Positions 17,872-27,427 of a stretch of 64,000 nucleotides of DNA are shown here, piece after piece. The notes beneath the pieces were generated by a model. It was not told where the DNA came from and made no database searches. It saw nothing but the letters and a program-made list of their open reading frames with translations. Made by a program: the position numbers and the translations under genes. Within the stretch, counting starts at the first letter, position 1. The number at the start of each line of letters is the position of its first letter. Source of the DNA: an uncultured bacterium. Lineage in GTDB: Bacteria > Bacteroidota > Bacteroidia > Bacteroidales > Bacteroidaceae. The stretch spans positions 1-64,000 of the forward strand of contig CAJMSQ010000005.1 of NCBI GenBank assembly GCA_905216095.1, in the 5' to 3' direction.

Positions 17872-18127
17872 GATTTTAACACTATTTGCTTTTGGCGCGA
17901 AAAAGTATTATCTTTGTACAGGAAAACAGGGAAAGGCGGACGTAACCGCCTTTTTTCGTGCCCGTAAGCCCGTTTCGGGGAGAAACCGGCCCTGTGAAAG
18001 GAAAAACTACATGCCTTTCAGTCTTTCCTACATGCCATGTAGTCTTTTCTGTCCCTACATGTAGGAAAAACTACAAGCCATGTACACCGCCCGAAAAGTG
18101 AGCAAAGGTTAAAAATGTTAATGTCGG
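17872..18127 (+). repeat. Intergenic promoter-hairpin repeat, copy B
   Basis: Ends are GATTTTAAC and GTTAATGTC. The promoter is TTG 17886-17888, 20-bp spacer, TATCTTTG 17909-17916. The hairpin AGGCGG/CCGCCT (17934-17951) with six Ts ends the short unit. The palindromic half carries CTACATGCCATGTAG and CTACATGTAG-type units. Lies between ispH and dxs, in their orientation. Confidence 0.85.
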
Positions 18128-18268
18128 GTGGCGGCGGAAGCCGTTTCCTGCAGCTCGTCACGCGGGGCACGTTTTCGACCCCGTGCGGGCGTGCGCGCAA
18201 AGGTCGTGCGAGGGCGTGGCAGACCGTAAGTTTTTCCGAAAAAATGGCGGTTTTCAACTTATTTGTGC

Positions 18269-18276
18269 TACTTTTG
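18269..18276 (+). promoter_or_regulatory. -7 box for dxs-trkA-trkH
   Basis: TACTTTTG, with a leader of about 30 nt to the dxs start codon. No clear TTG at -33. The stretch 18128-18268 holds nothing else recognised. Confidence 0.55.
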
Positions 18277-18311
18277 CAAATCCGCTGACCGGATAAAACC
18301 TTAGAGAGGTA

Positions 18312-20234
18312 ATGAAAATGAAAAATGACACGGGGTATAAATACCTTCCGCATATTGATTCACCCGCCGACCTGCGACGCCTGAGCGTGGACGAGCTGCC
18401 TGCCGTCTGCGAAGAGCTGCGCAGGGACATCATAGACGAACTGGCGCTCAACCCGGGCCATTTCGCCTCGAGCCTGGGTGCGGTCGAGATTACGGTAGCC
18501 TTGCACTACGTGTTTGATACACCCGAGGACCGTATCGTCTGGGACGTGGGACATCAGGCCTATGCCCATAAGATACTGACCGGACGCCGCGACAGCTTCT
18601 CGACCAACCGCAAGCTGCACGGTCTGCGCCCGTTCCCCTCGCCACTGGAGAGCCCGTACGACACCTTTGCCTGCGGACACGCCAGCAATTCCATATCGGC
18701 CGCGCTCGGCATGTCCTTGGCGGCATTGCAACAAGAGGCGAAAGACCGGCGGGTCGTGGCCCTCATCGGCGACGGCGCCATGAGCGGCGGACTGGCTTTC
18801 GAGGGACTGAACAATACGTCGGACATCCCGAACAATCTGCTCATCGTACTCAACGACAACAATATGAGTATTGACTGCGCGGTGGGGGGAATGAAGAACT
18901 ACCTCACGCGGCTCAATACGGGACATACCTATAACCGCCTTCGTTTCAAAGTGTCGCAACGCCTCACGTCGTGGGGCTGGCTCGACGAGAAGCGGCGGCG
19001 CAGCATCTTGCGCTTCAACAATTCGCTGAAAGCCCTGCTCGCCAACCGTCAGAACGTGTTCGAGGGCATGAACATCCGCTATTTCGGACCGGCCGACGGA
19101 CATGACGTGAAAGAACTGGTGCGCGTGTTGCGCAACATCAGGGACATGAAAGGCCCGAAGCTGCTCCACATCCACACCGTCAAGGGAAAGGGCTTCGCAC
19201 CCGCGGAGCGTTCCGCCACGGAGTGGCATGCGCCGGGCAAGTTCGACAAGGAGGACGGCCTGCGCATAGTCGAGGACACCGAAGGCAAGCCGCCGCGCTT
19301 CCAGGATGTCTTTGGCGAGACACTGCTTGAGCTGGCACGCGCCAACAGCCGCATCGTGGGCGTCACGCCCGCCATGGCCACGGGCTGTTCCATGAACATA
19401 CTGATGAAGGAAATGCCCGAACGCGCTTTCGACGTGGGCATCGCCGAAGGCCATGCCGTCACTTTTTCCGCAGGCATGGCCAAGGAGGGACTGCTGCCCT
19501 TCTGCAATATTTACTCATCCTTCGCACAGCGCGCATTTGACAACATCATACACGACGCAGCCCTGCTGGACCTGCCCGTAGTCTTGTGTCTCGACCGCGC
19601 GGGACTGGTGGGAGAGGACGGACCTACGCACCACGGCGCTTTCGACCTCGCGGCGCTGCGTCCTGTCCCGAACCTGACGATTGCCTCGCCCTATGACGAG
19701 CACGAGTTGCGGCGGCTCATGTACACCGCACAGCTGCCCGGGAAGGGGACTTTCGTCATCCGCTATCCGCGGGGCTGCGGCCACCTGTCGCGTTGGCGCT
19801 GCCCGCTGGAGGAGATACCCGTGGGAAAAGGCCGCAGGCTCAAGGACGGCGCGGATTGTGCCGTACTGACCATCGGCCCGGTAGGACATGAGGCCGCACA
19901 GGCCATAGCCGAGGCCGAGCGGGAGACGGGACGCACGTTCGCACATTACGACCTGCGCTTCCTGAAACCGCTGGACACTGAACTGCTTGACGAGGTGGGC
20001 CGGCGCTTCGACCGCATCGTCACCGTCGAGGACGGGGTACGCGCCGGCGGCATGGGCAGCGCTGTTCTCGAATGGCTGAACGACAACGGTTACAGGCCCG
20101 AAGTGACGCGGCTGGGCCTGCCCGATGCCTTCGTAGAGCACGGAAAGGTTTCGGAACTCTATGGCATCGTCGGCTTGGATAGGGAAAGCATCAGGAAAAC
20201 TTTGTTGAAGCAATTAGCAACACAGGCAAAATGA
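18312..20234 (+). CDS. dxs: 1-deoxy-D-xylulose-5-phosphate synthase
   Basis: Dxs condenses pyruvate and glyceraldehyde-3-phosphate, the first MEP-pathway step, with thiamine diphosphate. The 640-aa protein has the early [18 protein letters not shown], the ThDP/Mg motif [16 protein letters not shown] with NDNNMSID, the transketolase central domain [18 protein letters not shown], and a C-terminal transketolase domain. The ATG at 18312 is used; 18318 is an alternative. Its stop overlaps the trkA start by four bases. Confidence 0.96.
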   Translation: MKMKNDTGYKYLPHIDSPADLRRLSVDELPAVCEELRRDIIDELALNPGHFASSLGAVEITVALHYVFDTPEDRIVWDVGHQAYAHKILTGRRDSFSTNRKLHGLRPFPSPLESPYDTFACGHASNSISAALGMSLAALQQEAKDRRVVALIGDGAMSGGLAFEGLNNTSDIPNNLLIVLNDNNMSIDCAVGGMKNYLTRLNTGHTYNRLRFKVSQRLTSWGWLDEKRRRSILRFNNSLKALLANRQNVFEGMNIRYFGPADGHDVKELVRVLRNIRDMKGPKLLHIHTVKGKGFAPAERSATEWHAPGKFDKEDGLRIVEDTEGKPPRFQDVFGETLLELARANSRIVGVTPAMATGCSMNILMKEMPERAFDVGIAEGHAVTFSAGMAKEGLLPFCNIYSSFAQRAFDNIIHDAALLDLPVVLCLDRAGLVGEDGPTHHGAFDLAALRPVPNLTIASPYDEHELRRLMYTAQLPGKGTFVIRYPRGCGHLSRWRCPLEEIPVGKGRRLKDGADCAVLTIGPVGHEAAQAIAEAERETGRTFAHYDLRFLKPLDTELLDEVGRRFDRIVTVEDGVRAGGMGSAVLEWLNDNGYRPEVTRLGLPDAFVEHGKVSELYGIVGLDRESIRKTLLKQLATQAK

Positions 20235-21574
20235 AAATCATCATAGCCGGCGCCGGAGCTGTCGGTACACATCTGGCCAGACTCCTCGCGAAAGAGCACC
20301 ACGACATCACGCTCATCGACGACGACCCCGAAAGGTTGGACAGCGTAGGCGGCAATTTCGAACTGCTGACCGTATGTGCCTCGCCGCTTTCCGTATCTGT
20401 GTTGAAAGAAGCCGAGGCGGGAAAGGCCGATCTCTTCATCGGCGTGACGCCGGATGAGGCCCACAACATGACATGCTGCATCCTGGCCTCGAAACTCGGC
20501 GCACGCAAGACCGTCGCACGGGTGGACAACTACGAATATACCTTGCCCGAACACCGGGACTTCTTCAAAACGGTCGGAATCAACTCGATAATCTATCCCG
20601 AGATGCTTGCAGGCCGCGAAATCATCCACAACGTGAAGCACAGCTGGGTGAGACAATGGCTGGAGGTGCAGGGAGGACAGCTGCTCATGCTTGGCGTGAA
20701 GCTCCGCAGGACGGCACGCATCCTTGACATCCCGTTGCGCGAACTTTGCGGCCCGGAATCGCCTTATCACATCGTGGCCGTCAAGCGCGGCGGGGACACG
20801 CTCATCCCGCACGGCGATGACGCGCTCACCGAGGGCGACGTAGCCTATTTCATGACGACACCCAAGTACGTGCAACACATACGTGAGGTGGCCGGGAAGG
20901 AGAACTATCCCGACGTAAAGCACATTATCGTGATGGGAGGCGGCCACACCGCGGTGCAGACCCTGTGGAACCTGCCCGACAATATGCACGCCAAGGTCAT
21001 TGAGTCGGACGTACGCCGTTGCGAGCGCCTGAACGAACTGCTCGACGGGCGGAATGTGCTTGTCCTGCACGGTGACGGGCGCGACCAGGAGCTGCTTGCC
21101 GAAGAGGGGATAGACAATGCGGAAGCCTTTGTGGCGCTTACCGAAAATTCCGAAACCAATATCCTTGCCTGCATGGCGGCCAAGCGTTTCGGGGTGAGGA
21201 AAACGGTCGCGATGATCGAGAATACGGACTACATCAGTATGGCCGAGAGCTTCGACATCGGTTCTATCATCAACAAGAAGACATTTGCCGCCAGCCACAT
21301 CTATCAGATGATGCTCAAGGCGGACATAGAGACGATGAAAAGCCTGACCGTGGCCAATGCGGATGTGGCGGAGTTCGTCGTGAAAGAAGGGGCACGCCTG
21401 ACCAAAAAGCCGGTGAAGGACCTCAAGTTGCCGGCTACGCTGACGCTGGGCGGACTTGTGCGCGACGGACGCGGTTATCTGATTAACGGCATGACGCAGA
21501 TCCAGCCCGGAGATACGGTTGTGGCTTTCTGTCTCGAGAATGCCGTCAAGCAACTGGAGAAGTTCCTGAGATGA
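20231..21574 (+). CDS. trkA: Trk potassium transport system regulatory subunit TrkA
   Basis: A cytoplasmic ring-forming subunit that binds NAD(H) or nucleotides and gates TrkH. The 447 aa form two tandem RCK units. The first begins [19 protein letters not shown], with a TrkA-C domain around 140-220. The second begins [16 protein letters not shown] near residue 232 and ends with another TrkA-C domain. The ATGA overlap with dxs and the 27-bp gap to trkH indicate one operon. Confidence 0.95.
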   Translation: MKIIIAGAGAVGTHLARLLAKEHHDITLIDDDPERLDSVGGNFELLTVCASPLSVSVLKEAEAGKADLFIGVTPDEAHNMTCCILASKLGARKTVARVDNYEYTLPEHRDFFKTVGINSIIYPEMLAGREIIHNVKHSWVRQWLEVQGGQLLMLGVKLRRTARILDIPLRELCGPESPYHIVAVKRGGDTLIPHGDDALTEGDVAYFMTTPKYVQHIREVAGKENYPDVKHIIVMGGGHTAVQTLWNLPDNMHAKVIESDVRRCERLNELLDGRNVLVLHGDGRDQELLAEEGIDNAEAFVALTENSETNILACMAAKRFGVRKTVAMIENTDYISMAESFDIGSIINKKTFAASHIYQMMLKADIETMKSLTVANADVAEFVVKEGARLTKKPVKDLKLPATLTLGGLVRDGRGYLINGMTQIQPGDTVVAFCLENAVKQLEKFLR

Positions 21575-21601
21575 CCCTTGCGGTAAGTTTTTCCGGAAGC
21601 C

Positions 21602-23059
21602 ATGATAAATATAAGAATCGTATATAAAGTTATCGGAACCCTGCTTGTCCTGGAGGCTTTGTTGCTTCTCGCCTGTCTGGGGCTGGGGATATTCTATGGC
21701 GAAAGGCACTACGAGACGTTTGGCCTGCCGGCACTTTTCGCCATGCTGCTGGCCGTGCTGCTCAAGATGAAGGGCCGCGGCGCGGAGAACCGCATGAGCC
21801 GTCGCGACGGCTATCTTATCGTTTCGCTCACGTGGGTAGTGTTCTCGGCCATAGGCATGTTGCCGTTTGTCATAGGCGGACACGAGCCGCGCATCGCGGC
21901 AGCGTTTTTCGAGAGCATGTCCGGATTCACTACGACGGGCGCGAGCGTTTTTGACAATATCGACGCGCTTCCTCACTCCATCCTGTTCTGGCGCAGCCTT
22001 ATGCACTGGCTGGGCGGCATGGGTATCGTCTTCTTTACCATTGCGGTACTGCCCACTATGGGGACGGGTGATTTGAAATTGTTCTCGGCCGAGGCGACGG
22101 GACTGAAGATTGGCAAACTCCATCCCCGCATCAGCACGACGGCACGCTGGTTGTGGGGACTGTATCTGTTGCTGACGGGAACCTGTATCGTCGCGTTATA
22201 TCTGGGCGGGATGGGGAAATTCGATGCTGTGAACCATGGACTGTCCACTGTCTCTACGGGCGGCTTCTCCACCCATCAGGACAGTCTCGCGTGGTTCCGT
22301 TCTCCGACGCTCGAGTACATAGAAATGGTGTTCATGCTCATAAGCAGCATCAACTTCACCCTGCTTTATCTGTTCATCATCAAGCGTCGCTGGCGCGATG
22401 TGTTCAAGGACAGCGAACTGCGTTGCTTCCTGTCGTTGTGTGTCTTCTCGATACTCTACACGGCCGGCGTCTTGTTTTTCACGGAAGGCTATCCGCTTGA
22501 ACGTGCGTTGCGCCATGCGGCTTTCCACACCATCTCCCTGCAGTCCACCACGGGCTTCACGTCGTGTGACTTCATGGCCTGGCATCCTTCCACGTGGATG
22601 CTGCTTTTCTTTGTGTCGGCTGTCGGCGCCTGTGCCGGTTCCACGAGCGGCGGCATCAAGTGTGTGCGTATCCTGACGGCTTACAAGATGATGGTCGGAG
22701 AGTTCCGGCACATCCTTCATCCCCGTGCCGTGATACCCGTGCGCATCAACCGCATGACCATCACGGAGAATGTCGGTCATACCATATTCGCTTATTTCGT
22801 GGCGTTCTTTCTGCTTATTTTCGTAAGTGCATCCGCCATGATGTGCATGGGCATCCCGATGCTCGATTCCGTCAGTCTCGGCATCGCCGCCTTCAGCAAT
22901 GCCGGCCCTTCCATAGGTCACATGGTCGGTCCCCTCGACTCGTGGAGCGGACTTCCCGACTTGGCTTTGTGGATCAACTCCTTCCTCATGCTGGCCGGCC
23001 GTCTCGAGATATTTTCCCTGTTGCTGCCCTTCATGCCCGCCTTCTGGCGTGACAACTGA
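21602..23059 (+). CDS. trkH: Trk potassium uptake channel subunit TrkH
   Basis: Potassium translocating membrane subunit, 485 aa. The four membrane-pore-membrane repeats are readable from their filter loops: SGFTTTGASVF, STVSTGGFSTH, SLQSTTGFTSCDF and FSNAGPSIGHM. Each carries the filter glycine. It works with the TrkA ring encoded directly upstream. It ends 52 bp before the next gene. Confidence 0.95.
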   Translation: MINIRIVYKVIGTLLVLEALLLLACLGLGIFYGERHYETFGLPALFAMLLAVLLKMKGRGAENRMSRRDGYLIVSLTWVVFSAIGMLPFVIGGHEPRIAAAFFESMSGFTTTGASVFDNIDALPHSILFWRSLMHWLGGMGIVFFTIAVLPTMGTGDLKLFSAEATGLKIGKLHPRISTTARWLWGLYLLLTGTCIVALYLGGMGKFDAVNHGLSTVSTGGFSTHQDSLAWFRSPTLEYIEMVFMLISSINFTLLYLFIIKRRWRDVFKDSELRCFLSLCVFSILYTAGVLFFTEGYPLERALRHAAFHTISLQSTTGFTSCDFMAWHPSTWMLLFFVSAVGACAGSTSGGIKCVRILTAYKMMVGEFRHILHPRAVIPVRINRMTITENVGHTIFAYFVAFFLLIFVSASAMMCMGIPMLDSVSLGIAAFSNAGPSIGHMVGPLDSWSGLPDLALWINSFLMLAGRLEIFSLLLPFMPAFWRDN

Positions 23060-23111
23060 CGGTGGTGTGGCGGCCTTGTCCGCATCCGTTTAATGTGATA
23101 ATCCTTGTGTC

Positions 23112-23771
23112 ATGAAAAAGATATTCGATTTTCTTACCCAACTGTCCGCCAACAACAACCGGGAGTGGTTTGGCGCGCACCGTCCCCTTTACGAGGAGGC
23201 GAAGGCCCGCTTCGAGGCGGTCGCGGAGGACATGATAGCGCGCGTGGCCCGCATCGAGCCGGAAGTGGCTGCCCTTCCGGTGAAAAACACCCTGTACCGC
23301 ATTTACCGTGACACACGTTTCAGTGCCGACAAGACGCCTTATAAGACCCATTTCGGCACTTATATCAATCCGCGGGGCAAGAAGTCGTTGCACGGAGGCT
23401 ACTATCTGCACGTGCAGCCTTCGGCCTGCTGCCTCTCGGTGGGCACGTATTGCCTGCCGTCGCCCGTTCTGCGCGAAGTGCGCCAAAGCATCGTGGACAA
23501 TCTGGAGGCGTTCGAGGCCATCATGACCGAGCCGCGGCTCGCGGCCTTGCATCCCGTCATCGGCGAGACGAGGCTGAAGACGTTGCCGGCCGGTTTCCCG
23601 CGCGACTTCGCCCGTCCCGAATATCTGCAGCCGCGCGAGTATTTCCTCACGTGTGCCGTGTCCGACGGCTTTTTTCTTGAAAAAGGCTGGCAGGACCGCG
23701 CCTGCGAGATATTCCGGCTGATGAAACCGTTCCTTGACTTCGTGAACGACGTCGCTGACGACTACATCTGA
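23112..23771 (+). CDS. DUF2461 domain-containing protein
   Basis: 219 aa, a cytoplasmic protein of the conserved DUF2461/TIGR02453 family, whose role is unknown. Recognisable blocks are LSANNNREWFGAHRPLYEEAK, RIYRDTRFSADKTPYKTHFG and YYLHVQPSACCLSVGTY. No signal peptide. It follows trkH after 52 bp in the same direction and may be read through from that operon. Confidence 0.9.
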   Translation: MKKIFDFLTQLSANNNREWFGAHRPLYEEAKARFEAVAEDMIARVARIEPEVAALPVKNTLYRIYRDTRFSADKTPYKTHFGTYINPRGKKSLHGGYYLHVQPSACCLSVGTYCLPSPVLREVRQSIVDNLEAFEAIMTEPRLAALHPVIGETRLKTLPAGFPRDFARPEYLQPREYFLTCAVSDGFFLEKGWQDRACEIFRLMKPFLDFVNDVADDYI

Positions 23772-23840
23772 CGCCCGGCCGCCTGTTTGTCCCTGTTTCC
23801 CCTGTAATCCATCTTGCTGCGGCAAGTCTTATCCTACATT

Positions 23841-24548
23841 ATGAAAAAGATATTCCCCACAGTCAGCAGTCTGCTGCTCGTCATCGTGCTTCTGGCCTCG
23901 TGCGACAACCGTGACATCCGCCGCGTGGTCAAGGAAATGGCCGAGGCACCGGTCGATACGACCGGATTTGTCCTGAAAACGGTCCGCACCAACGATTTCT
24001 CGGTGGTCGAGGTCGATTGTTTTGCCGACGTCACCTATCATCAGACGCCGGCCGGTACGCCTCCGTATGTCCGGGTGCGGGCTTTGCGCGAGGTCATGGA
24101 ACATGTGTCGGTCGATGTCCGCGACGGGCAGTGCGGTCTGTTTGTCAGTCGCCGCTACCGTATGCCCGACAAGGCCGTTGTCGTGGCTGACATCTACGCC
24201 CCCTTTGTCAGTAAGTTCATCCTCGACGGCGGAAAATGCCTGCGTCTGGGCCGGTTGGACATATCCAGCCCGTTGTCGCTCGAGGTGGCGGGCGTGGGTG
24301 CGCTGGTTGCCGACAGTGTTTCGGCTCCCGAGGTCTCCGTCGAAATGGTCGGCTCGTGCAGCACCGACATAGCCTGTGTCAGGACCGGCCGCCTGAGGGC
24401 CCTGCTCGACGGGAAGTGCACCCTGGTTCTGAAAGGCGAGTGTGAGGCCTCCTTCTTGGAGTATTCCGAAGAGGCACGTGTGGAGGTGTCGGCGCTGAAA
24501 AGCCGTTCCGCCATGCAGCGGCGCGAGTTGAAGGAGGCCGGCCGCTGA
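23841..24548 (+). CDS. GIN-domain (DUF2807) lipoprotein
   Basis: About 235 aa. The start at 23841 begins MKKIFPTVSSLLLVIVLLASC, a signal peptide with a lipobox (cleavage before Cys20). The rest is the repetitive beta-helical head-GIN domain: NDFSVVEVDCFADVTYHQT, then stacked strand repeats such as LDISSPLSLEVAGVGALVADSV and SAPEVSVEMVGSCSTDIA. These proteins are common on Bacteroidota surfaces, with suspected adhesion or envelope-stress roles, but their function is unproven. Repeat copy C begins 24 bp after the stop. Confidence 0.82.
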   Translation: MKKIFPTVSSLLLVIVLLASCDNRDIRRVVKEMAEAPVDTTGFVLKTVRTNDFSVVEVDCFADVTYHQTPAGTPPYVRVRALREVMEHVSVDVRDGQCGLFVSRRYRMPDKAVVVADIYAPFVSKFILDGGKCLRLGRLDISSPLSLEVAGVGALVADSVSAPEVSVEMVGSCSTDIACVRTGRLRALLDGKCTLVLKGECEASFLEYSEEARVEVSALKSRSAMQRRELKEAGR

Positions 24549-24571
24549 CAAGGCCGTCCGACGTGCTTTTC

Positions 24572-24828
24572 GATTTTAACACAATTTGCTTTTGGGCGAA
24601 AAATGTATTATCTTTGTACTACGGAAGTACGGGGGCGGCGTGAAACCGCCCCTTTTTCGTGCCCGTAGGCCCGTTTTACGCCGATTTTTCCCGCGGAAAA
24701 GGATTTTCTATGTGCCATGTAGTTTTTCGTACATGCCATGTAGCGTTTTCCGTCCCTGCATGTAGGCCAAACTACAAGCCATGTACGCCGCGCCAAAAGT
24801 GCAGAAAAGTTAAAAATGTTAATGTCGG
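24572..24828 (+). repeat. Intergenic promoter-hairpin repeat, copy C
   Basis: Ends are GATTTTAAC and GTTAATGTC. The promoter is TTG 24586-24588, N20, TATCTTTG 24609-24616. The hairpin GGGGCGG (24632-24638)/CCGCCCC (24646-24652) is followed by TTTTT. The palindromic half has ATGTGCCATGTAG, TACATGCCATGTAG and CTACAAGCCATGTAC units. It is almost identical to copies D and E, so these three spread recently or are homogenised. Confidence 0.88.
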
Positions 24829-24835
24829 AATGTAG

Positions 24836-24882
24836 GAAAACGCACACCGGCCCGCCTGAAACAGCATTCAGACGGGCCGGTG
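24836..24882 (-). terminator. Terminator of the arginine operon
   Basis: CACCGGCCCG (24845-24854) pairs with CGGGCCGGTG (24873-24882), with an inner CTGAA/TTCAG helix. On the minus strand a TTTT stretch follows. Confidence 0.75.
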
Positions 24883-24925
24883 CGGTATGTGCAGGTTCTT
24901 GTTCCGGCATCTTGCCGGCAGGACA

Positions 24926-26059
24926 TCACAATACGGCTTTCAGACGGCCGAGGAAGTCGTCCGCTTCCGCACGGCTGAGGCAGAGCGGGGGCAGGAGACG
25001 GAGAATGTTGGTCGAGGCCGCGCCGGTGAAGACGTGTTGTTCGCTGACGAGCCGCGTGCGCAATTCCTTCACAGGTCCGGAAAACTCGATGCCTATCATG
25101 AGGCCGCGGCCGCGCACATCGGTGATGAAGGGCACGGAGGCGGCCATCGTGCGCAGTTCGCCGAGCAGGTAGTCGCCTATGGCGGCGGCATTTTCCACCA
25201 GATGCTCGTCGCGCATGACGTCGAGCACGGCCAGTGCGGCCGTACAGGCCAGGTGGTTGCCGCCGAATGTCGTGCCGAGCTGTCCGAATGCGGCTTCGAA
25301 ACACGGGGCTATGAGGACGGCGCCGAGCGGGAAGCCGTTGCCGATGCCTTTGGCGCAGGTAATCAGGTCGGGGCGCACATCCAGGTGCTGGTGGGCGAAG
25401 AACCGGCCGCTCCGGCCATAGCCGCACTGTATCTCATCACAGATGAGCACTGTCCCGTTGCGGTCGCAGGCGGCACGGAGCCCCTGCATGAATTCGGCGG
25501 ATGCCAGGCGGATGCCGCCTACGCCCTGTATGCACTCCACGATGACGGCGGCTACGTCGCCTTTGTCCAGCTCCTGCTCGAAAGCGGCAAGGTCATTGAG
25601 GGGCAAGAAAGTAACATGGCCGTTCGCATTGACGGGGGCGACAATCTTGGGATTGTCGGTAGCCTCGACGGCCAGCGATGTACGGCCGTGGAACGCCTTG
25701 CCGGCGGCCAGCACACGGCTTCGGCCCGTGTGGAACGAGGCCAGTTTGAGCGCGTTCTCGTTGGCTTCGGCGCCCGAATTGACGAGAAAGAGGCTGTAAT
25801 CCTCATATCCGCAGGCCTTGCCGAGGCGTTCGGCCAGCTGTTCCTGCAGGCGGTTGATGACAGAGTTGGAGTAGAAGCCGAGCTGCCCGAGCTGACGGCC
25901 GAGCATCTCCGTGTAATGCGGATGGGAGTGGCCGATGCTGATGACGGCATGGCCGCCGTAAAGGTCCAGATAGCGTTGTCCGTTGCTGTCCCACACGTGA
26001 CAGCCTTCGCCCTTGACGATGTCGATGTTGAAAAGCGGATAGACAGGATAGAGTTTCAT
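24926..26059 (-). CDS. argD: Acyl-ornithine aminotransferase (argD type, class III PLP)
   Basis: Transfers an amino group from glutamate to N-acyl-glutamate semialdehyde in arginine synthesis. Given the carbamoyltransferase type in this genome the acyl group is probably succinyl. The start at 26059 gives 377 aa beginning MKLYPVYPLFNIDIVKGEG, the usual start for Bacteroidota ArgD. PLP-fold motifs are LVNSGAEANENALKLA, FHGRT, CDEIQCGYGRSG, the lysine region TCAKGIGNGFPLGAV and TTFGGNHLAC. The frame is also open for 44 codons upstream to 26191, so a longer form is possible. Last gene of the operon. Confidence 0.9.
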   Translation of the reverse strand: MKLYPVYPLFNIDIVKGEGCHVWDSNGQRYLDLYGGHAVISIGHSHPHYTEMLGRQLGQLGFYSNSVINRLQEQLAERLGKACGYEDYSLFLVNSGAEANENALKLASFHTGRSRVLAAGKAFHGRTSLAVEATDNPKIVAPVNANGHVTFLPLNDLAAFEQELDKGDVAAVIVECIQGVGGIRLASAEFMQGLRAACDRNGTVLICDEIQCGYGRSGRFFAHQHLDVRPDLITCAKGIGNGFPLGAVLIAPCFEAAFGQLGTTFGGNHLACTAALAVLDVMRDEHLVENAAAIGDYLLGELRTMAASVPFITDVRGRGLMIGIEFSGPVKELRTRLVSEQHVFTGAASTNILRLLPPLCLSRAEADDFLGRLKAVL

Positions 26060-26078
26060 GATGATGGATATTTCTTTT

Positions 26079-26125
26079 GAAGTTTTGCGCGCGACTTCCA
26101 CGGCGGAAGTGCGGCGCAAAACTTC
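26079..26125 (-). promoter_or_regulatory. Long hairpin in the argC-argD spacer
   Basis: GAAGTTTTGCGC (26079-26090) pairs perfectly with GCGCAAAACTTC (26114-26125), and ACTTCC/GGAAGT forms an inner helix. It lies 20 bp before the argD start on the transcript. No U-run follows, so an mRNA stability or translation element is more likely than a terminator. Confidence 0.5.
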
Positions 26126-26221
26126 GTTGTTTCTGATGACCGCGGCGGAAATGTCCGCGACAGCCGGTCCGGTTTCCGCCACCTTGGACATACTTGGTCG
26201 CGGAACGGGGATGGGGTTGGT

Positions 26222-27205
26222 TTAGAATGCGACAGGTTTGAGCTGCAGGCCGGTGGTCTCTTCCAGCCCGAACATGAGGTTCATGTTCTGCACGGCCTGT
26301 CCCGACGCTCCCTTCAGCAGGTTGTCGATGCAGCAGGTGACGAGCACTTTGTCTTCGTATTTGTCCACGTGGACGAGGCATTTGTTCGTATTGACCACCT
26401 GTTTCATGTCGATGGCCTTGTCCACGTAGTGCGTGAACGGGGCTTCGGCGTAAAAATCCTTGTACAACTGCACGATTTCCGCCTCGGGCGCATCGCTGCG
26501 CACCACCTCGGTGGCAAAAATGCCGCGCGGGAAGTCTCCGCGGTAGGGGATAAAGTCGAGCGAACCGCCGAACGAGGGTTGCAGCTTGTGCAGGCTCTGC
26601 AGGATTTCGGGCACATGCTGGTGGCGGAATGCCTTGTAGATGCTCATATTTCCCGAACGCCACGAGAAATGTGTCGTGGCGGCGGGCTTCACACCTGCAC
26701 CCGTCGAGCCGGTGATGGCATTCACGGAGATGTCTCCGTCGAGCAGTCCGGCTGAGGCCAGGGGCAGCAGGCCCAACTGGATACATGTGGCGAAGCAGCC
26801 CGGGTTGGCCACGTGCTGCGCGCCTTGCAGTTGCAGGTGGTTGAGTTCCGGCAGTCCGTACACGTAGTCGTGGTCGCTCTCTTCCGTGGTCAGGCGGAAA
26901 TCCTGCGCGAGGTCGATGATGCGTACATCGGCGGGTATATAATGTTCGGACAGGAATTGTGTGCTCTTGCCGTGGCCGAAGCAGAAGAAGACCACATCCA
27001 CCTCGTCGAAAGGCAGTTGGTCGGTGAAGCGCAATGTGGTTTCGCCGTACAGACCGGCATGTACGTCGGTCAATAAGTTACCCGCATTGCTCTCGCTGTT
27101 CACGAAAACAATCTCGGCCGCGGGGTGGTTGAGCAGCAGACGGCAGAGCTCGCCGGCTGTGTAGCCGGCACCGCCCACTATGCCTACCTTGATGATTTCA
27201 TTCAT
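26222..27205 (-). CDS. argC: N-acyl-gamma-glutamyl-phosphate reductase
   Basis: ArgC reduces the acyl-glutamyl phosphate to the semialdehyde with NADPH. The 327-aa protein starts with the Rossmann motif VGIVGGAGYTAGELCRLL. It has the catalytic Cys137 in ANPGCFATCIQLGLLPL, and HVPEILQSL and TEVVRSDAPEAEIV blocks in the C-terminal domain. The ATG overlaps the stop of the PspC-like gene by four bases (ATGA), which points to translational coupling inside the arginine operon. Confidence 0.95.
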   Translation of the reverse strand: MNEIIKVGIVGGAGYTAGELCRLLLNHPAAEIVFVNSESNAGNLLTDVHAGLYGETTLRFTDQLPFDEVDVVFFCFGHGKSTQFLSEHYIPADVRIIDLAQDFRLTTEESDHDYVYGLPELNHLQLQGAQHVANPGCFATCIQLGLLPLASAGLLDGDISVNAITGSTGAGVKPAATTHFSWRSGNMSIYKAFRHQHVPEILQSLHKLQPSFGGSLDFIPYRGDFPRGIFATEVVRSDAPEAEIVQLYKDFYAEAPFTHYVDKAIDMKQVVNTNKCLVHVDKYEDKVLVTCCIDNLLKGASGQAVQNMNLMFGLEETTGLQLKPVAF

Positions 27206-27402
27206 ATATTATAGTCGGATTTTGGTATGACAAACCACATGATGAGGTACAGTAACAGGCCCGGAAAGCCGGCCGAGAACACCGAAAGCGCGGCATAGGC
27301 CACACGGATGACGGATGGATCGAAATCCAGGTACTCGGCAATTCCGCCGCATACGCCGGCAACGATGCCGTCTCTGGAGCGTGTGAGCCGCCGTCTCTTC
27401 AT
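27202..27402 (-). CDS. PspC domain-containing small membrane protein
   Basis: 66 aa. MKRRRLTRSRDGIVAGVCGG at the start and IAEYLDFDPSVIRVAYAALS are the PspC signature. Two hydrophobic stretches end in LIMWFVIPK. PspC proteins are membrane stress or toxin-tolerance factors in other bacteria. The start at 27402 matches the family N-terminus; an in-frame ATG at 27441 would overlap argG. It sits between argG and argC and overlaps argC by 4 bp, an unexpected position for a membrane-stress gene. Confidence 0.85.
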   Translation of the reverse strand: MKRRRLTRSRDGIVAGVCGGIAEYLDFDPSVIRVAYAALSVFSAGFPGLLLYLIMWFVIPKSDYNI

Positions 27403-27427
27403 ATCTCGCTCCTGACGGGCATTAAAG

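Noticed and set aside
20159..22123. Long open frame antisense to trkA/trkH (also antisense to lptD at 33927-35753, vorB at 39833-41431, recJ at 53537-55102 and porQ/cmk at 15062-16513)
   Set aside because: Mirror frames in GC-rich coding DNA. Each lies fully opposite a gene with strong family motifs and has no family motif or promoter of its own.
26079..26125. argC-argD hairpin as a transcription attenuator
   Set aside because: No U-run follows on the transcribed strand and no leader peptide rich in arginine is seen.
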